A program made the position numbers and the translations under genes. 64,000 bases of DNA from Belnapia rosea (lineage in GTDB: Bacteria > Pseudomonadota > Alphaproteobacteria > Acetobacterales > Acetobacteraceae): positions 1 to 64,000 of the forward strand of contig NZ_FMZX01000017.1 in the NCBI RefSeq assembly GCF_900101615.1. Reading direction: 5' to 3'. Of the stretch, positions 52,632 through 60,746 are shown in pieces. Below the pieces are notes generated by a model. That model did not search any database and was not told the origin of the DNA. It saw only the letters and a program-made list of their open reading frames with translations. Each line of letters opens with the position of its first letter. Position 1 is the first letter of the stretch.

Positions 52632-53383
52632 GGGAGGAGAGCGGGCGGCTCGACCGCGGCGACGGGGTGGAGCTTGCCTGGCGGCGGATGGCCGGCCAGG
52701 CGCCGGGGCCGGGCGTGGTCTTCCTCGGCGGCTTCCGCAGCGACATGACGGGGACGAAGGCGGAGGATCTTGCCGCCTTCTGCGCCAAGGCGGGGCGGGG
52801 CTTCCTGCGCTTCGACTATAGCGGCCACGGCGCGAGCGGCGGCGAGTTCGAGGCCGGCAGCATCGGCCGCTGGGCGGCAGATGCGGAGGCGGTGATCGGG
52901 GCGCTGACCGAGGGGCCGCAGGTGCTGGTCGGCTCCTCCATGGGGGGCTGGATCAGCCTGCTGCTGGCGCGGCGGCAGCCGGAGCGGGTGGCGGCGCTGG
53001 TCGGCATCGCGGCGGCGCCGGACTTCACGCTGCGGATCGAGGCGACGCTGCCGCCCGATGCGCAGGAGAGCCTGGAGCGCGAGGGCGTCTGGCACCGGCC
53101 GAGCGCCTATGGCGACCCCTACCCCATCACCCGGGACCTGCTGGAGGATGGGCGGCGGAACCTGGTGCTCGACGGGCCGCTCGCCCTCGAGATGCCGGTG
53201 CGGCTGCTGCAGGGCCAGCAGGACCCGGATGTGCCCTGGGAGACGGCGCTCGACATCGCGGAGGCGCTGACGGGCGTCGATGTGCAGGTGCTGCTGGTGA
53301 AGGATGGCGACCACCGGCTGTCGCGGCCGCAGGACCTGCAGCTGCTGCGGCGGGTGGTGGGGGATCTGCTGCCCGCGGAGTAG
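52628..53383 (+). CDS. Alpha/beta hydrolase (ABHD10-like)
   Basis: The 251-residue protein has the nucleophile elbow VGSSMGGW (Ser about 99), an N-terminal FLGGFRSDMTGTKA loop, DYSGHGASGG and the catalytic His in DGDHRLSR at the C-terminus. It matches the ABHD10/palmitoyl-protein-thioesterase-like group that cleaves S-acyl or glucuronide esters. It begins on the stop of the FAH-family gene (ATGA), forming a two-gene operon, so it may hydrolyse an ester or lactone to release the keto acid used by the FAH enzyme. A strong hairpin follows the stop. Confidence 0.9.
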   Translation: MREESGRLDRGDGVELAWRRMAGQAPGPGVVFLGGFRSDMTGTKAEDLAAFCAKAGRGFLRFDYSGHGASGGEFEAGSIGRWAADAEAVIGALTEGPQVLVGSSMGGWISLLLARRQPERVAALVGIAAAPDFTLRIEATLPPDAQESLEREGVWHRPSAYGDPYPITRDLLEDGRRNLVLDGPLALEMPVRLLQGQQDPDVPWETALDIAEALTGVDVQVLLVKDGDHRLSRPQDLQLLRRVVGDLLPAE

Positions 53384-53394
53384 CCGGCCGGACG

Positions 53395-53425
53395 CGCTCC
53401 GCGGGCAGCACGGGCCCGCGGAGCG
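53395..53425. terminator. Bidirectional terminator between hydrolase and hmp
   Basis: A perfect 12-bp stem (CGCTCCGCGGGC / GCCCGCGGAGCG) with a 7-nt loop lies in the 48-bp gap between convergent genes and is followed on the plus strand by GCTTTCTC. Confidence 0.75.
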
Positions 53426-53431
53426 GCTTTC

Positions 53432-54646
53432 TCAGGCGGCCAGCAGCTCGTCCGCCGGGCCGAAGAACTCATAATGGATCCGCGCCGCCGGGACGCCGAG
53501 CGTGACCAGCCCGCCGGCGAAGGCGTGCAGGAATTCGCGCGGCCCGCACAGGTAGTACTCCGCCTCCCCGACCGGGGTCTGGGTACGCAGCCAGTCCAGG
53601 GTGATCCGGCCGGCCTGGTCGTAATCCCGCCCCGGCCGGTCCTCCGGTCGCGGGCATTCGTAGAAGGTGGTCACCGCGATCCGGCCGGCGGCGGCGGCGG
53701 CCAGGGCGCGGGCCTCGGCGCCCAGCGCATGGGTCTCGCCGGAGAGCGTGCCGTGGACGAACTGCACCGGCGCCGAGGAGGGCATCGCCGCAACCTCCCG
53801 CAGCATGCTCATCAGCGGGGTCTGGCCGACGCCGCCGCTGAGCAGCACGACCGGTCGCTCCGGCCGGCCCGGCAGGAAAAACTCACCGGCAGGTGCCGCG
53901 ACCTTCAGCCGGGCGCCGGGCTGCACCGCGTCATGCAGCCAGTTGGAGGCGACGCCCATCGGCTCCCGCTTGACCGTGATGCGGTAATGCGTGTCGCCTG
54001 GGGCGGAGGAGATGCTGTAATTCCGCTTCAGCGGTGGGCGGCCGGGAATCTCCAGCCAGAAGGTCAGGTACTGGCCGGGCCGGTGCCGCAGCACCGCGCC
54101 ACCATCCGCCGGGACGAGGATGAAGGAGGTGATGATCTCGCTGTCCTGCGTCTTCGCCTGGACGGTGAAGTCGCGCCAGCCCTTCCAGCCGCCTGGCGCC
54201 CTGGCGTGCTCCTCATAGATCTGCGTCTCGCGGCCGATCAGCAGATCGGCCAGGAACCAATAGGCCTCGCCCCAGGCGGCCAGGATCTCCGGCGTCGCCG
54301 CCTCGCCCAGCACGTCCTGGATCGCGCCCAGCAGGGCTTCCGCCACGAAGGGGTAGTGTTCGGCCAGGATGTTCAGCCCGACATGCTTCTGGGCGATCCG
54401 CTCCACCGCGGCGGTGAGCACGCCGAGATTGTCGATGTTCCGCGCATAGGCCAGCACCGCGACGGCAAGCGCCTTGGGCTGGGACCCCGTCTCCCCGTGA
54501 TGGGACTGGTTGAACAGGTCCCGGATGGCCTCGTTCTGGAACATCCGCTCATACATGCGGCGGGTGATGGTCAGGCCATGGGCTTCGAGGGCGGGGACGG
54601 TGGCCTTCACCAGGGAGATGGTCTGCGGGCTGAGCGAACGGGGCAT
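53432..54646 (-). CDS. hmp: Flavohaemoglobin, nitric oxide dioxygenase
   Basis: The 404-residue protein has an N-terminal globin domain (RMYERMFQNEAIRDLFNQSHH; proximal His in IAQKHVGLNI, about residue 86; EHYPFV) joined to a ferredoxin-NADP reductase module with the FAD motif RNYSISSAP and the NAD motif LLSGGVGQTPLMSML and ending YYLCGPREF. It oxidises NO to nitrate with O2 and NADPH. The start at 54646 gives the full globin domain. It is divergent from nsrR, with an NsrR-like box 10 bp upstream of its start, which is the known repression pattern. Confidence 0.97.
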   Translation of the reverse strand: MPRSLSPQTISLVKATVPALEAHGLTITRRMYERMFQNEAIRDLFNQSHHGETGSQPKALAVAVLAYARNIDNLGVLTAAVERIAQKHVGLNILAEHYPFVAEALLGAIQDVLGEAATPEILAAWGEAYWFLADLLIGRETQIYEEHARAPGGWKGWRDFTVQAKTQDSEIITSFILVPADGGAVLRHRPGQYLTFWLEIPGRPPLKRNYSISSAPGDTHYRITVKREPMGVASNWLHDAVQPGARLKVAAPAGEFFLPGRPERPVVLLSGGVGQTPLMSMLREVAAMPSSAPVQFVHGTLSGETHALGAEARALAAAAAGRIAVTTFYECPRPEDRPGRDYDQAGRITLDWLRTQTPVGEAEYYLCGPREFLHAFAGGLVTLGVPAARIHYEFFGPADELLAA

Positions 54647-54656
54647 GCTGGCCTCT

Positions 54657-54679
54657 AAGGTGTATTCTTCGTATACCTT
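54657..54679. promoter_or_regulatory. NsrR-type operator, hmp side
   Basis: Half-sites AAGGTGTAT (54657-54665) and TATACCTT (54672-54679) face each other, in the 11-1-11 layout known for NsrR (AAGATGYATTT repeats). It lies directly before the hmp start. Confidence 0.7.
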
Positions 54680-54695
54680 ATGCTGCCCTGGGCAG

Positions 54696-54718
54696 AAGGT
54701 GTAAAGCTGCTATATCTT
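54696..54718. promoter_or_regulatory. NsrR-type operator, nsrR side
   Basis: Half-sites AAGGTGTAA (54696-54704) and TATATCTT (54711-54718) repeat the same 23-bp geometry as the first box, 39 bp away centre to centre. It ends 4 bp before the nsrR ATG and occupies the place where a ribosome site would be, pointing to autoregulation and perhaps to a leaderless or weakly translated mRNA. Confidence 0.6.
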
Positions 54719-54722
54719 CGGG

Positions 54723-55211
54723 ATGAGGCTCACGCTCTACACGGATTACGCGCTGCGGACGCTGGTCTATCTCGGCCTGCGATCCGACCGGCGCGTCTCC
54801 ATCCGGGATGTGGCCACGGCGAACCGCATCTCGGAGAACCATCTGGTGAAGGTGGTGCATCAGCTCGGCCGCGGCGGCTTCATCGAGACCACCCGGGGCA
54901 AGGGCGGCGGCCTGCGCCTGGCCCGCGCGCCGGAGACGATCCGCATCGGCGATGTCGTCCGCTTCACCGAGGAGGACATGGCCCTGGTCGCCTGCTTCCA
55001 GGGCGCGGAGGGCGGCGGCTGCGTCCTGGCCAATGCCTGCCGGCTGCAATCGCTGCTGGGGGAGGCGCTGGGCGCCTTCCTCGCTGTGCTCGACCGCCAT
55101 ACGCTGGCCGACCTGCTGGCCCAGCCGAACCGGGAGTCCATGGCGGAGCGGCTCGGCCTGGCGGGAGCGGCGCCTCAGGAATTGGCAGCAGGCGGAGCCG
55201 CCACTGCATGA
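54723..55211 (+). CDS. nsrR: Rrf2-family nitric oxide-sensing repressor NsrR
   Basis: The 162-residue protein has the Rrf2 winged helix (RLTLYTDYALRTLVYLGL, DVATANRISENHLVKVVHQLGRGGFIETTRGKGGGLRL; key parts ISENHLVKVV and RGKGGG) and three cysteines C91, C100 and C106 that bind the NO-sensitive Fe-S cluster. Adjacent to hmp in divergent orientation with two NsrR-like boxes between them. Loss of the cluster by NO releases the operators. Its stop overlaps the start of the HPP-CBS gene (ATGA). Confidence 0.95.
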   Translation: MRLTLYTDYALRTLVYLGLRSDRRVSIRDVATANRISENHLVKVVHQLGRGGFIETTRGKGGGLRLARAPETIRIGDVVRFTEEDMALVACFQGAEGGGCVLANACRLQSLLGEALGAFLAVLDRHTLADLLAQPNRESMAERLGLAGAAPQELAAGGAATA

Positions 55212-56395
55212 GGCAAACCTGGTTGCGTGCCTTCCTGCCGGCCGCGATGAGCGCCAGCAGGACCGAGCGGCTGCTCGGCTGCTGCGGTGCCCTGGTCGGC
55301 GTCCTCGTCACGGGCTTCCTTTGCACCTGGCTGGCGGGCCCGGCGGCGAGCACGCCGATGCTGATCGCGCCACTCGGTGCCTCCGCAGTCCTGCTCTTCG
55401 CCGTGCCGGGCAGCCCGCTCGCGCAGCCCTGGTCGATCATCGGTGGCAATACCGTCTCCGCCCTGGTCGGGGTGACCTGCGCGCAGTGGATCGGGGACCC
55501 GCTGCTGGCCGCGCCGCTGGCCGCGGCGCTGGCGATCGGCGCGATGTTCGCCCTGCGCTGCCTGCATCCGCCCGGCGGGGCGATCGCGCTGACGGCGGTG
55601 CTCGGCGGGCCGGCGGTGACGGCGGCGAAATACGGCTTCGTGCTCTCGCCGGTCGCGCTGAACTCGGCGGTGCTGATGCTGGCCGCGATCGCCTTCAACA
55701 ACGCGACCCGCCGCCCCTACCCGCATGCCCAGCAGGTGTCCCGCAGCAATCCGCACGAGACGGCCGACCGCAACCCGACCGAGCGCCTCGGCATCCGGAC
55801 GGAGGATCTCGATGCCGTCATGCGCGACTACCACGCCGTGCTCGATGTCAGCCGCGATGATCTGGACGAGCTGGTGCAGAAGGCGGAGATGCACGCCTAT
55901 CGGCGGCGCTTCGGGGAGATCACCTGCGCCGATGTCATGTCGCGCGACGTGGTCGCGGTGCAGTTCGGCACGCCGCTGGCGGAGGCCTGGCGGCTGCTGC
56001 GCCGGCACGACATCCGGGCGCTGCCGGTGCTCGATCCCGCCCGGCGGGTGATCGGCATGGTCTCGGACGTGGATTTCATGCGGAACGCGGAGCTCGACCA
56101 TTTCGAGGGGCTCGGCGCGCGCTTCCGGCAATCGATCCGCCGGCTGACGACGGTGCATGCCGAACGGCCGGAGGTGGTCGGGCAGATCATGCCACGCACG
56201 ATCCGCACCGTGGCCGAGACCACCCATGTGGCGGAGCTGGTGCCGCTGATGGCCGATGCGGGGTTCCGCCACGTGCCGGTCGTGGACGGCCATCGGCGGC
56301 TGTCCGGCATCATCTCCCAGTCGGACCTGATTGCGGCCCTCTACCGGGGCGGCCTCAATTCGGAGGAGGCCGGGGAGCAGCGCAAGGCGGCTTAG
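55208..56395 (+). CDS. HPP family membrane protein with two C-terminal CBS domains
   Basis: The 395-residue protein has an N-terminal HPP membrane region of four helices (about 20-165; GPAASTPMLIAPLGASAVLLF, then CLHPPGGAIALTAVLGG carrying the family HPPGGA motif) and a cytoplasmic CBS pair (about 232-385; DVMSRDVVAVQFGTPLAEAW, ALPVLDPARRVIGMVSDVDF, then HVPVVDGHRRLSGIISQSDLI). HPP proteins with CBS domains are implicated in nitrite transport or nucleotide-regulated channels. Coupled to nsrR by ATGA, it is presumably induced by NO and could move nitrite or nitrate formed by Hmp; this is inference. Its stop overlaps that of the convergent epimerase gene (TTAG). Confidence 0.92.
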   Translation: MRQTWLRAFLPAAMSASRTERLLGCCGALVGVLVTGFLCTWLAGPAASTPMLIAPLGASAVLLFAVPGSPLAQPWSIIGGNTVSALVGVTCAQWIGDPLLAAPLAAALAIGAMFALRCLHPPGGAIALTAVLGGPAVTAAKYGFVLSPVALNSAVLMLAAIAFNNATRRPYPHAQQVSRSNPHETADRNPTERLGIRTEDLDAVMRDYHAVLDVSRDDLDELVQKAEMHAYRRRFGEITCADVMSRDVVAVQFGTPLAEAWRLLRRHDIRALPVLDPARRVIGMVSDVDFMRNAELDHFEGLGARFRQSIRRLTTVHAERPEVVGQIMPRTIRTVAETTHVAELVPLMADAGFRHVPVVDGHRRLSGIISQSDLIAALYRGGLNSEEAGEQRKAA

Positions 56396-57261
56396 GCCCC
56401 TCCTGCGAGGATCGCCGCCAGCCCCTCCCGGTAGGTCGGATACCGCCAGGCGATCCCCAGCGCCGCCTTGGTCCGCGCGTTCGACACCCGCCGGTTCTCC
56501 GCCCAGAAGCTGCGGCCCATCGGCGACATGGTGGCGGCGGCCTGCTCATAGGGCACCGCCGGCGGGGGTGGCAGGCCGAGCAGGCGGGCGGCCTCCTCGA
56601 CCACCAGGGCGCTCTCGGCGGGTTCGTCATCCACCAAGTGGAGGATGCGCAGCCCCGGCGGCGGGCCCTGGCGCAGGGCGGCGGCGACGGCGAGGGCGAT
56701 GTCGTCGCGGTGGATGCGGCTGAAGGCGTGGCCGGGCTTCAGCCTGCGGTGGGCGGTGCCCTCGCGCATCTCCTCGATGGCGCTGCGGCCGGGGCCGTAG
56801 ATGCCGCCCACCCGGAAGATGTCGAGCGCCCGCCCCGGCCCGGCGAGCGCCCGCCACGCCTCCTCCGCCTCCAGGCGGCGGCGGCTGCGCTCCTGGCCGG
56901 GCGCGGGCGGCGTCGCCTCGTCCACCCAGGCGCCGCCGCGGTCGCCATAGACGCCGGTGGTGGAGAGGTAGCCGATCCAGCGCAGCGCCGGGGCCGCGGC
57001 CAGGGCCGGGCCATGGGCGGCGAGCATCGGATCTCCCGCCTCCCCCGGCGCCGCAGTGACGAGGAGGTGGGTGACGCCGCCGAGCGCATGCCCGGCCTCG
57101 GCGAAGGCGATGACCTCCGCGCCCGCGGGCGGGGCGGCGCGGGACGGGTCCCGCGCGGTGCCGGTGACGCGGAAGCCGAGCGCCGCGGCCTCCCGCGCCA
57201 CGGCGCTGCCGCTGTAGCCGAGGCCGGCGATCAAGAGATGGGGGGGCGTCGGGTCGGTCAT
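56392..57261 (-). CDS. NAD-dependent epimerase/dehydratase family protein (YeeZ-like)
   Basis: The 289-residue protein has the atypical SDR cofactor loop LLIAGLGYSGSAVAREA, YLSTTGVYGDRGGAWVDE and FRVGGIYGPGRSA, the signature of the YeeZ-type group (aSDR5), with SRIHRDDIALAVAAAL. The catalytic Tyr-x3-Lys is degenerate (VYGDR), typical of this group, so the reaction is unclear. The ATG at 57261 was preferred to ATG 57270. The TPR-protein gene starts 45 bp away in the opposite direction. Confidence 0.88.
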   Translation of the reverse strand: MTDPTPPHLLIAGLGYSGSAVAREAAALGFRVTGTARDPSRAAPPAGAEVIAFAEAGHALGGVTHLLVTAAPGEAGDPMLAAHGPALAAAPALRWIGYLSTTGVYGDRGGAWVDEATPPAPGQERSRRRLEAEEAWRALAGPGRALDIFRVGGIYGPGRSAIEEMREGTAHRRLKPGHAFSRIHRDDIALAVAAALRQGPPPGLRILHLVDDEPAESALVVEEAARLLGLPPPPAVPYEQAAATMSPMGRSFWAENRRVSNARTKAALGIAWRYPTYREGLAAILAGGA

Positions 57262-57306
57262 GCGGCTCATCTGGCGTGGGTGGGGCCGGAGGGCTAGACT
57301 GGGCGT

Positions 57307-58143
57307 GTGAAGTCTGCCCGTCCCGTCCTGCTCGGCGTGTTCGCCGCCGCCCTGCTCGCCATGGCCGGCGGGGTTGGCTGGGTGGCGCTGCGGGCGCCGG
57401 CCGAGGCCGAGGCGGCGAGCGACAGCCTTCCCTTGCCGCCCGATGTGCCGCGCCTGGCGGAGGGTCCGGAATACGACCGCTGCCTTGGCCTCATCCGCAC
57501 CGATCCCGTGGAGGCGCGCAGCTTCGCCGAGGCCTGGGAGACGGGTGGCGGCGGTGGCGAGGGCGCGCGGCATTGCGGCGCGCTGGCCCTGCTGGCGGCG
57601 GGCGAGGCGGAGCGGGCGGCGGAGCGGCTGGAAGGCCTCGCCCGCGCCAGCCGGGGCAGCGCGGCGACGCGGGCCTCGATCTTCGCCCAGGCCGGGCAGG
57701 CCTGGATGATGGCGGGCGAGGTGGGCCGGGCCTATGGCGCCGCGACCATGGGGCTGACGCTGACGCCCGACGATACCGACCTGATGCTGGACCGGGCCGT
57801 GGCGCTCGGCACGCTCGGCCGCTACGCGGATTCAATGGACGACCTGAACCGGATCGTGGCGCTCGACCCGAACCGGGCGGAGGCCTGGGTGTTCCGCGCC
57901 GCGGCGAACCGGCACCTCGATAAGGCCGATCAGGCGGCGGAGGATGTCGGCCGGGCGCTGACGCTGGCGCCGGACAATGCCGAGGCGCTGCTGGAGCGGG
58001 GGATCATCCGCCAGCTCCGGGGCGATGGCGCGGGCGCGAAGCAGGATTGGGAGCGGGCCATCACCCTCGCCCCGGACAGCGCGACGGCCGACCTCGCGCA
58101 GCAGAACCTGGCGCTGAACGAGGCCGGGCCGCAGCGGCGGTAG
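57307..58143 (+). CDS. TPR-repeat protein with N-terminal membrane anchor
   Basis: The 278-residue protein starts (GTG) with a single hydrophobic segment VLLGVFAAALLAMAGGVGWVAL serving as uncleaved signal or anchor, followed by about four TPR units (for example YGAATMGLTLTPDDTDLMLDRAVALGTLGRYADSMDDLNRIVALDPN, with the ADSMDD..VALDPN pattern). It should be periplasmic. Function unknown; TPR proteins of this type are common adaptors. Convergent with the alcohol dehydrogenase gene (36-bp gap). Confidence 0.85.
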   Translation: MKSARPVLLGVFAAALLAMAGGVGWVALRAPAEAEAASDSLPLPPDVPRLAEGPEYDRCLGLIRTDPVEARSFAEAWETGGGGGEGARHCGALALLAAGEAERAAERLEGLARASRGSAATRASIFAQAGQAWMMAGEVGRAYGAATMGLTLTPDDTDLMLDRAVALGTLGRYADSMDDLNRIVALDPNRAEAWVFRAAANRHLDKADQAAEDVGRALTLAPDNAEALLERGIIRQLRGDGAGAKQDWERAITLAPDSATADLAQQNLALNEAGPQRR

Positions 58144-58179
58144 GCCAGGCCGCCCGGCGCCCCGGCCCCCCCTATCGCC

Positions 58180-59265
58180 TCAGGAGAAGGCGACGAGCTG
58201 GCGCACCGCCTCGCCGGATTTCAGCCGGGCGAAGCCGGTGTTGATCTCCGACAGCGGCAGGGTGCCGGTGATCAGGTGGTCGAGATGCAGCTTTCCCTGC
58301 TGCCAGAGCGCCAGCAGGCGCGGCATGTCCACCCGGAAATGGTTGGAGCCCATCGACGAGCCCTGGATCTTCCGCTCGCGCAGGAAGTCGAAGCCATGCA
58401 GCTCGATCTTCACGCCGAAGGGCACCATGCCGATGATCGTCGCCGTGCCGCCGGGGCGGAGCATGCTGAAGCTCTGCTCCGCCGTGGCCTTGAGGCCAAG
58501 CGCCTCGAAGCTGTAGTGGACGCCGCCGCCGGTCAGCTCCCGCACCTGCTGCACCGGATCGTCATTCCCGACGAGGATGGTGTCCGTCGCGCCCATGATG
58601 CGGGCGAGGTCGAGCTTCGATTGCAGCCGGTCGATGGCGATGATGCGCGAGGCGCCGGCCAGCGCCGCGCCGTTCACCGCCGAGAGGCCGACGCCGCCGC
58701 AACCGATGACGGCGACGGTGGAGCCGGCCTCGATGCGGGCGGTGTTGATGACGGCGCCGACGCCGGTGATGACGCCGCAGCCGACCAGCGTCGCGCGGTC
58801 GAGCGGGATGTCCCGGTCGATCTTCACCAGCGCATTCTCGTGGACGACCATCTGCTCGGCGAAGGCGGAGAGGTTGAGGAACTGGTTCATCACCTCCCCG
58901 CCCTTCCAGGACAGGCGGCGCGATTGGCCGGGCACCATCTTCACCTCGGTGTTCTCGCAGAGCACCGTGTGGCCGGTGGTGCATTGCGAGCAGGCGCCGC
59001 AGAACACCGAGAGGCAGCCGATGACGTGGTCGCCGGGCTTGAGGTAGGTGACGTCGGAGCCGACGGCCTCGACCACGCCCGCCACCTCATGGCCGGGGAC
59101 GGTCGGCAGCGGATGGGGGTAGAGGCCCTCGATGAAATGCAGGTCGGAGTGGCAGAGGCCGGCATAGGCGGTGCGCACCAGCACCTCCCGCGCCTTGGGT
59201 TTCTGCAGCGTGACCTCCTCAATGGTCAGCGGCTGGTTCACCTCGTGCAGGACCGCGGCTTTCAT
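58180..59265 (-). CDS. Zinc-dependent alcohol dehydrogenase
   Basis: The 361-residue medium-chain dehydrogenase has the catalytic zinc ligands in AGLCHSDLH (Cys38) and GHEVAGVVE, the structural zinc cysteines FCGACSQCTTGHTVLCEN and the NAD loop VIGCGGVGLSAVNGA. It most resembles class III / NDMA-type or Rxyl_3153-like dehydrogenases acting on alcohols or S-hydroxymethyl thiols. The start at 59265 gives MKAAVLHEVNQPL, the family start. It is divergent from the enoyl-CoA hydratase gene (72 bp), which could share a regulated promoter region. Confidence 0.94.
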   Translation of the reverse strand: MKAAVLHEVNQPLTIEEVTLQKPKAREVLVRTAYAGLCHSDLHFIEGLYPHPLPTVPGHEVAGVVEAVGSDVTYLKPGDHVIGCLSVFCGACSQCTTGHTVLCENTEVKMVPGQSRRLSWKGGEVMNQFLNLSAFAEQMVVHENALVKIDRDIPLDRATLVGCGVITGVGAVINTARIEAGSTVAVIGCGGVGLSAVNGAALAGASRIIAIDRLQSKLDLARIMGATDTILVGNDDPVQQVRELTGGGVHYSFEALGLKATAEQSFSMLRPGGTATIIGMVPFGVKIELHGFDFLRERKIQGSSMGSNHFRVDMPRLLALWQQGKLHLDHLITGTLPLSEINTGFARLKSGEAVRQLVAFS

Positions 59266-59337
59266 GGGGTCTCTCCCTCTTGGACCCCTGGACGATACCA
59301 CCTAGGCTCCCCGGCACCAGAGCGGGAGGAACGCCGA

Positions 59338-60126
59338 ATGGAGCTGTTGCAGGAGCGCGCCGATGGCGTGCTGTGGCTCACCATGAACCGGCCGGAGGTG
59401 CTGAACGCCCTCGGCAGCACCATGATGGGCGACCTTCTGGCGGCGCTGACCGCGGCTGCGACCGACCCCGAGATCGGCTGCGTGGTGCTGACGGGCGCCG
59501 GGCGCGGCTTCTCCGCCGGCGGCGACATGAAGGCACGGGCGACCGGCTCCCGCCCGCCGCCGGCGACGCCGGAAGCGGGTTCCGACGACCTGCGCAGCCG
59601 CATGGAATGCTCCCGCCTGCTGCATGAGATGCCGAAGCCCACCATCGCCATGGTCAATGGCGTGGCGGCGGGGGCCGGGATGTCCCTCGCCCTCGCCTGC
59701 GACATGCGGATCGCCGGCACCAGCGCGCGGATGACGACGGCCTTCGCCAATATGGGCTTCTCGGGCGATTTCGGCGGGCATTACTTCCTGGCCAAGCTTG
59801 TCGGGCCGGCCAGGGCGCGGGAGCTGTATTTCACCAGCGCCAAGCTGGATGCGGTGCAGATGGAGAAGCTTGGGCTGGTCAACCGGCTGGTGCCGGACGA
59901 GCATCTGCGGGCGGAGACGGAGGCGCTGGCGCGGCAGCTTGGCGGGGGGCCGCGCGTCGCCTGGCGCTACATGAAGCGCAACATGAAGGTGGCCGAGGAA
60001 GGCACGCTGACCGAGGCGCTGGATGCCGAGGCGATCGGCATGATGCGGACGCAGATGACCGAGGACCACAAGGAGGCGCTCAGGGCCTTCATGGAGAAGC
60101 GGCCGCCGCGGTTCCAGGGGAAGTAG
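59338..60126 (+). CDS. Enoyl-CoA hydratase/isomerase family protein
   Basis: The 262-residue protein has the crotonase fold: LWLTMNRPEVLNALGSTMM, GRGFSAGGDMKAR (oxyanion hole Gly-Gly-Asp) and IAMVNGVAAGAGMSLALACDMRIA, with AFANMGFSGDFGG. The position of the two hydratase Glu residues (usually near 125 and 145) is not conserved: an Asp replaces the second (GFSGD), as in some isomerases. Role is probably in fatty or aromatic acyl-CoA degradation. Start ATG 59338 follows GGGAGGA by 10 nt. Confidence 0.92.
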   Translation: MELLQERADGVLWLTMNRPEVLNALGSTMMGDLLAALTAAATDPEIGCVVLTGAGRGFSAGGDMKARATGSRPPPATPEAGSDDLRSRMECSRLLHEMPKPTIAMVNGVAAGAGMSLALACDMRIAGTSARMTTAFANMGFSGDFGGHYFLAKLVGPARARELYFTSAKLDAVQMEKLGLVNRLVPDEHLRAETEALARQLGGGPRVAWRYMKRNMKVAEEGTLTEALDAEAIGMMRTQMTEDHKEALRAFMEKRPPRFQGK

Positions 60127-60305
60127 GCGGCCCCTGCCGTCCCCGCCCTCCGGTCAGGTGGTGCGGCCGGACGGAGATATCGCCCCGGCTGGGCGAGGAG
60201 CTGCAGCGGGCCTCGGCGCCAGGTCGCGCCGAAGCCGCTGCAGCATCCTCGGCTGCCGGTGACCGGGCCTGACCGACAGCCCGCCCACTGGCGCCGCCGG
60301 ACGGA

Positions 60306-60674
60306 TCAGCCGTCCATGTTCCAGCAGTCGACGTCCCATTTCCAGGAACCGCCCTCCTGCTTCCAGAGGACGACGTATTTCAGGGGCACCGGCGGCGCGT
60401 CCGGGGCCGTGAAGATCTCGGCGCGGCCGACTTCCGCGGCACGGTCGCCAGTGACGGTCACCTCGAGCGAATGCAGCTTGGCCCTGGACACGCCGAGCGC
60501 GCTGACGGCGGAGCGCCAGTAGTCCTGGATGCCGGTGAGGCCGGTGATCGCCGGGACCCCGGGTGACAGCAGCCGGGCTTCCGCGGTGTAGACCTCGGCC
60601 AGGATGCCGAAGTCACGCCCGGCTATGGCCTGTTCGAAAAGAAGATTGGTCTTGCCGAATGCCTCGTTGGACAT
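60306..60674 (-). CDS. SnoaL-like (NTF2 fold) protein
   Basis: A 122-residue protein with the compact NTF2/DUF4440 pattern: NLLFEQAIAGRDFGILAEVYTAEARLLSPG, GLTGIQDYWRSAV, then three strands ending KYVVLWKQEGGSWKWDVDCWNMD. Such proteins are ketosteroid-isomerase-like lyases, cyclases or binding proteins. It lies 72 bp downstream of serA on the same strand, and its ribosome site overlaps the right arm of an 11-bp hairpin (60684-60716), so its translation may be controlled separately. Function unknown. Confidence 0.85.
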   Translation of the reverse strand: MSNEAFGKTNLLFEQAIAGRDFGILAEVYTAEARLLSPGVPAITGLTGIQDYWRSAVSALGVSRAKLHSLEVTVTGDRAAEVGRAEIFTAPDAPPVPLKYVVLWKQEGGSWKWDVDCWNMDG

Positions 60675-60683
60675 GTTTTGCCT

Positions 60684-60716
60684 CCTCCTGCCGGCGCAGC
60701 TTGCACCGGCAGGAGG
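60684..60716 (-). promoter_or_regulatory. 11-bp hairpin covering the ribosome site of the SnoaL-like gene
   Basis: CCTCCTGCCGG and CCGGCAGGAGG are perfect complementary arms with an 11-nt loop in the serA-SnoaL gap. On the minus strand the second arm contributes GGAGG of the GGAGGAGG site 8-10 nt before the ATG at 60674. It may be a terminator-attenuator or a translational switch. Confidence 0.6.
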
Positions 60717-60746
60717 GTAATATTCATCACGCCTGGGTGACGAAGC

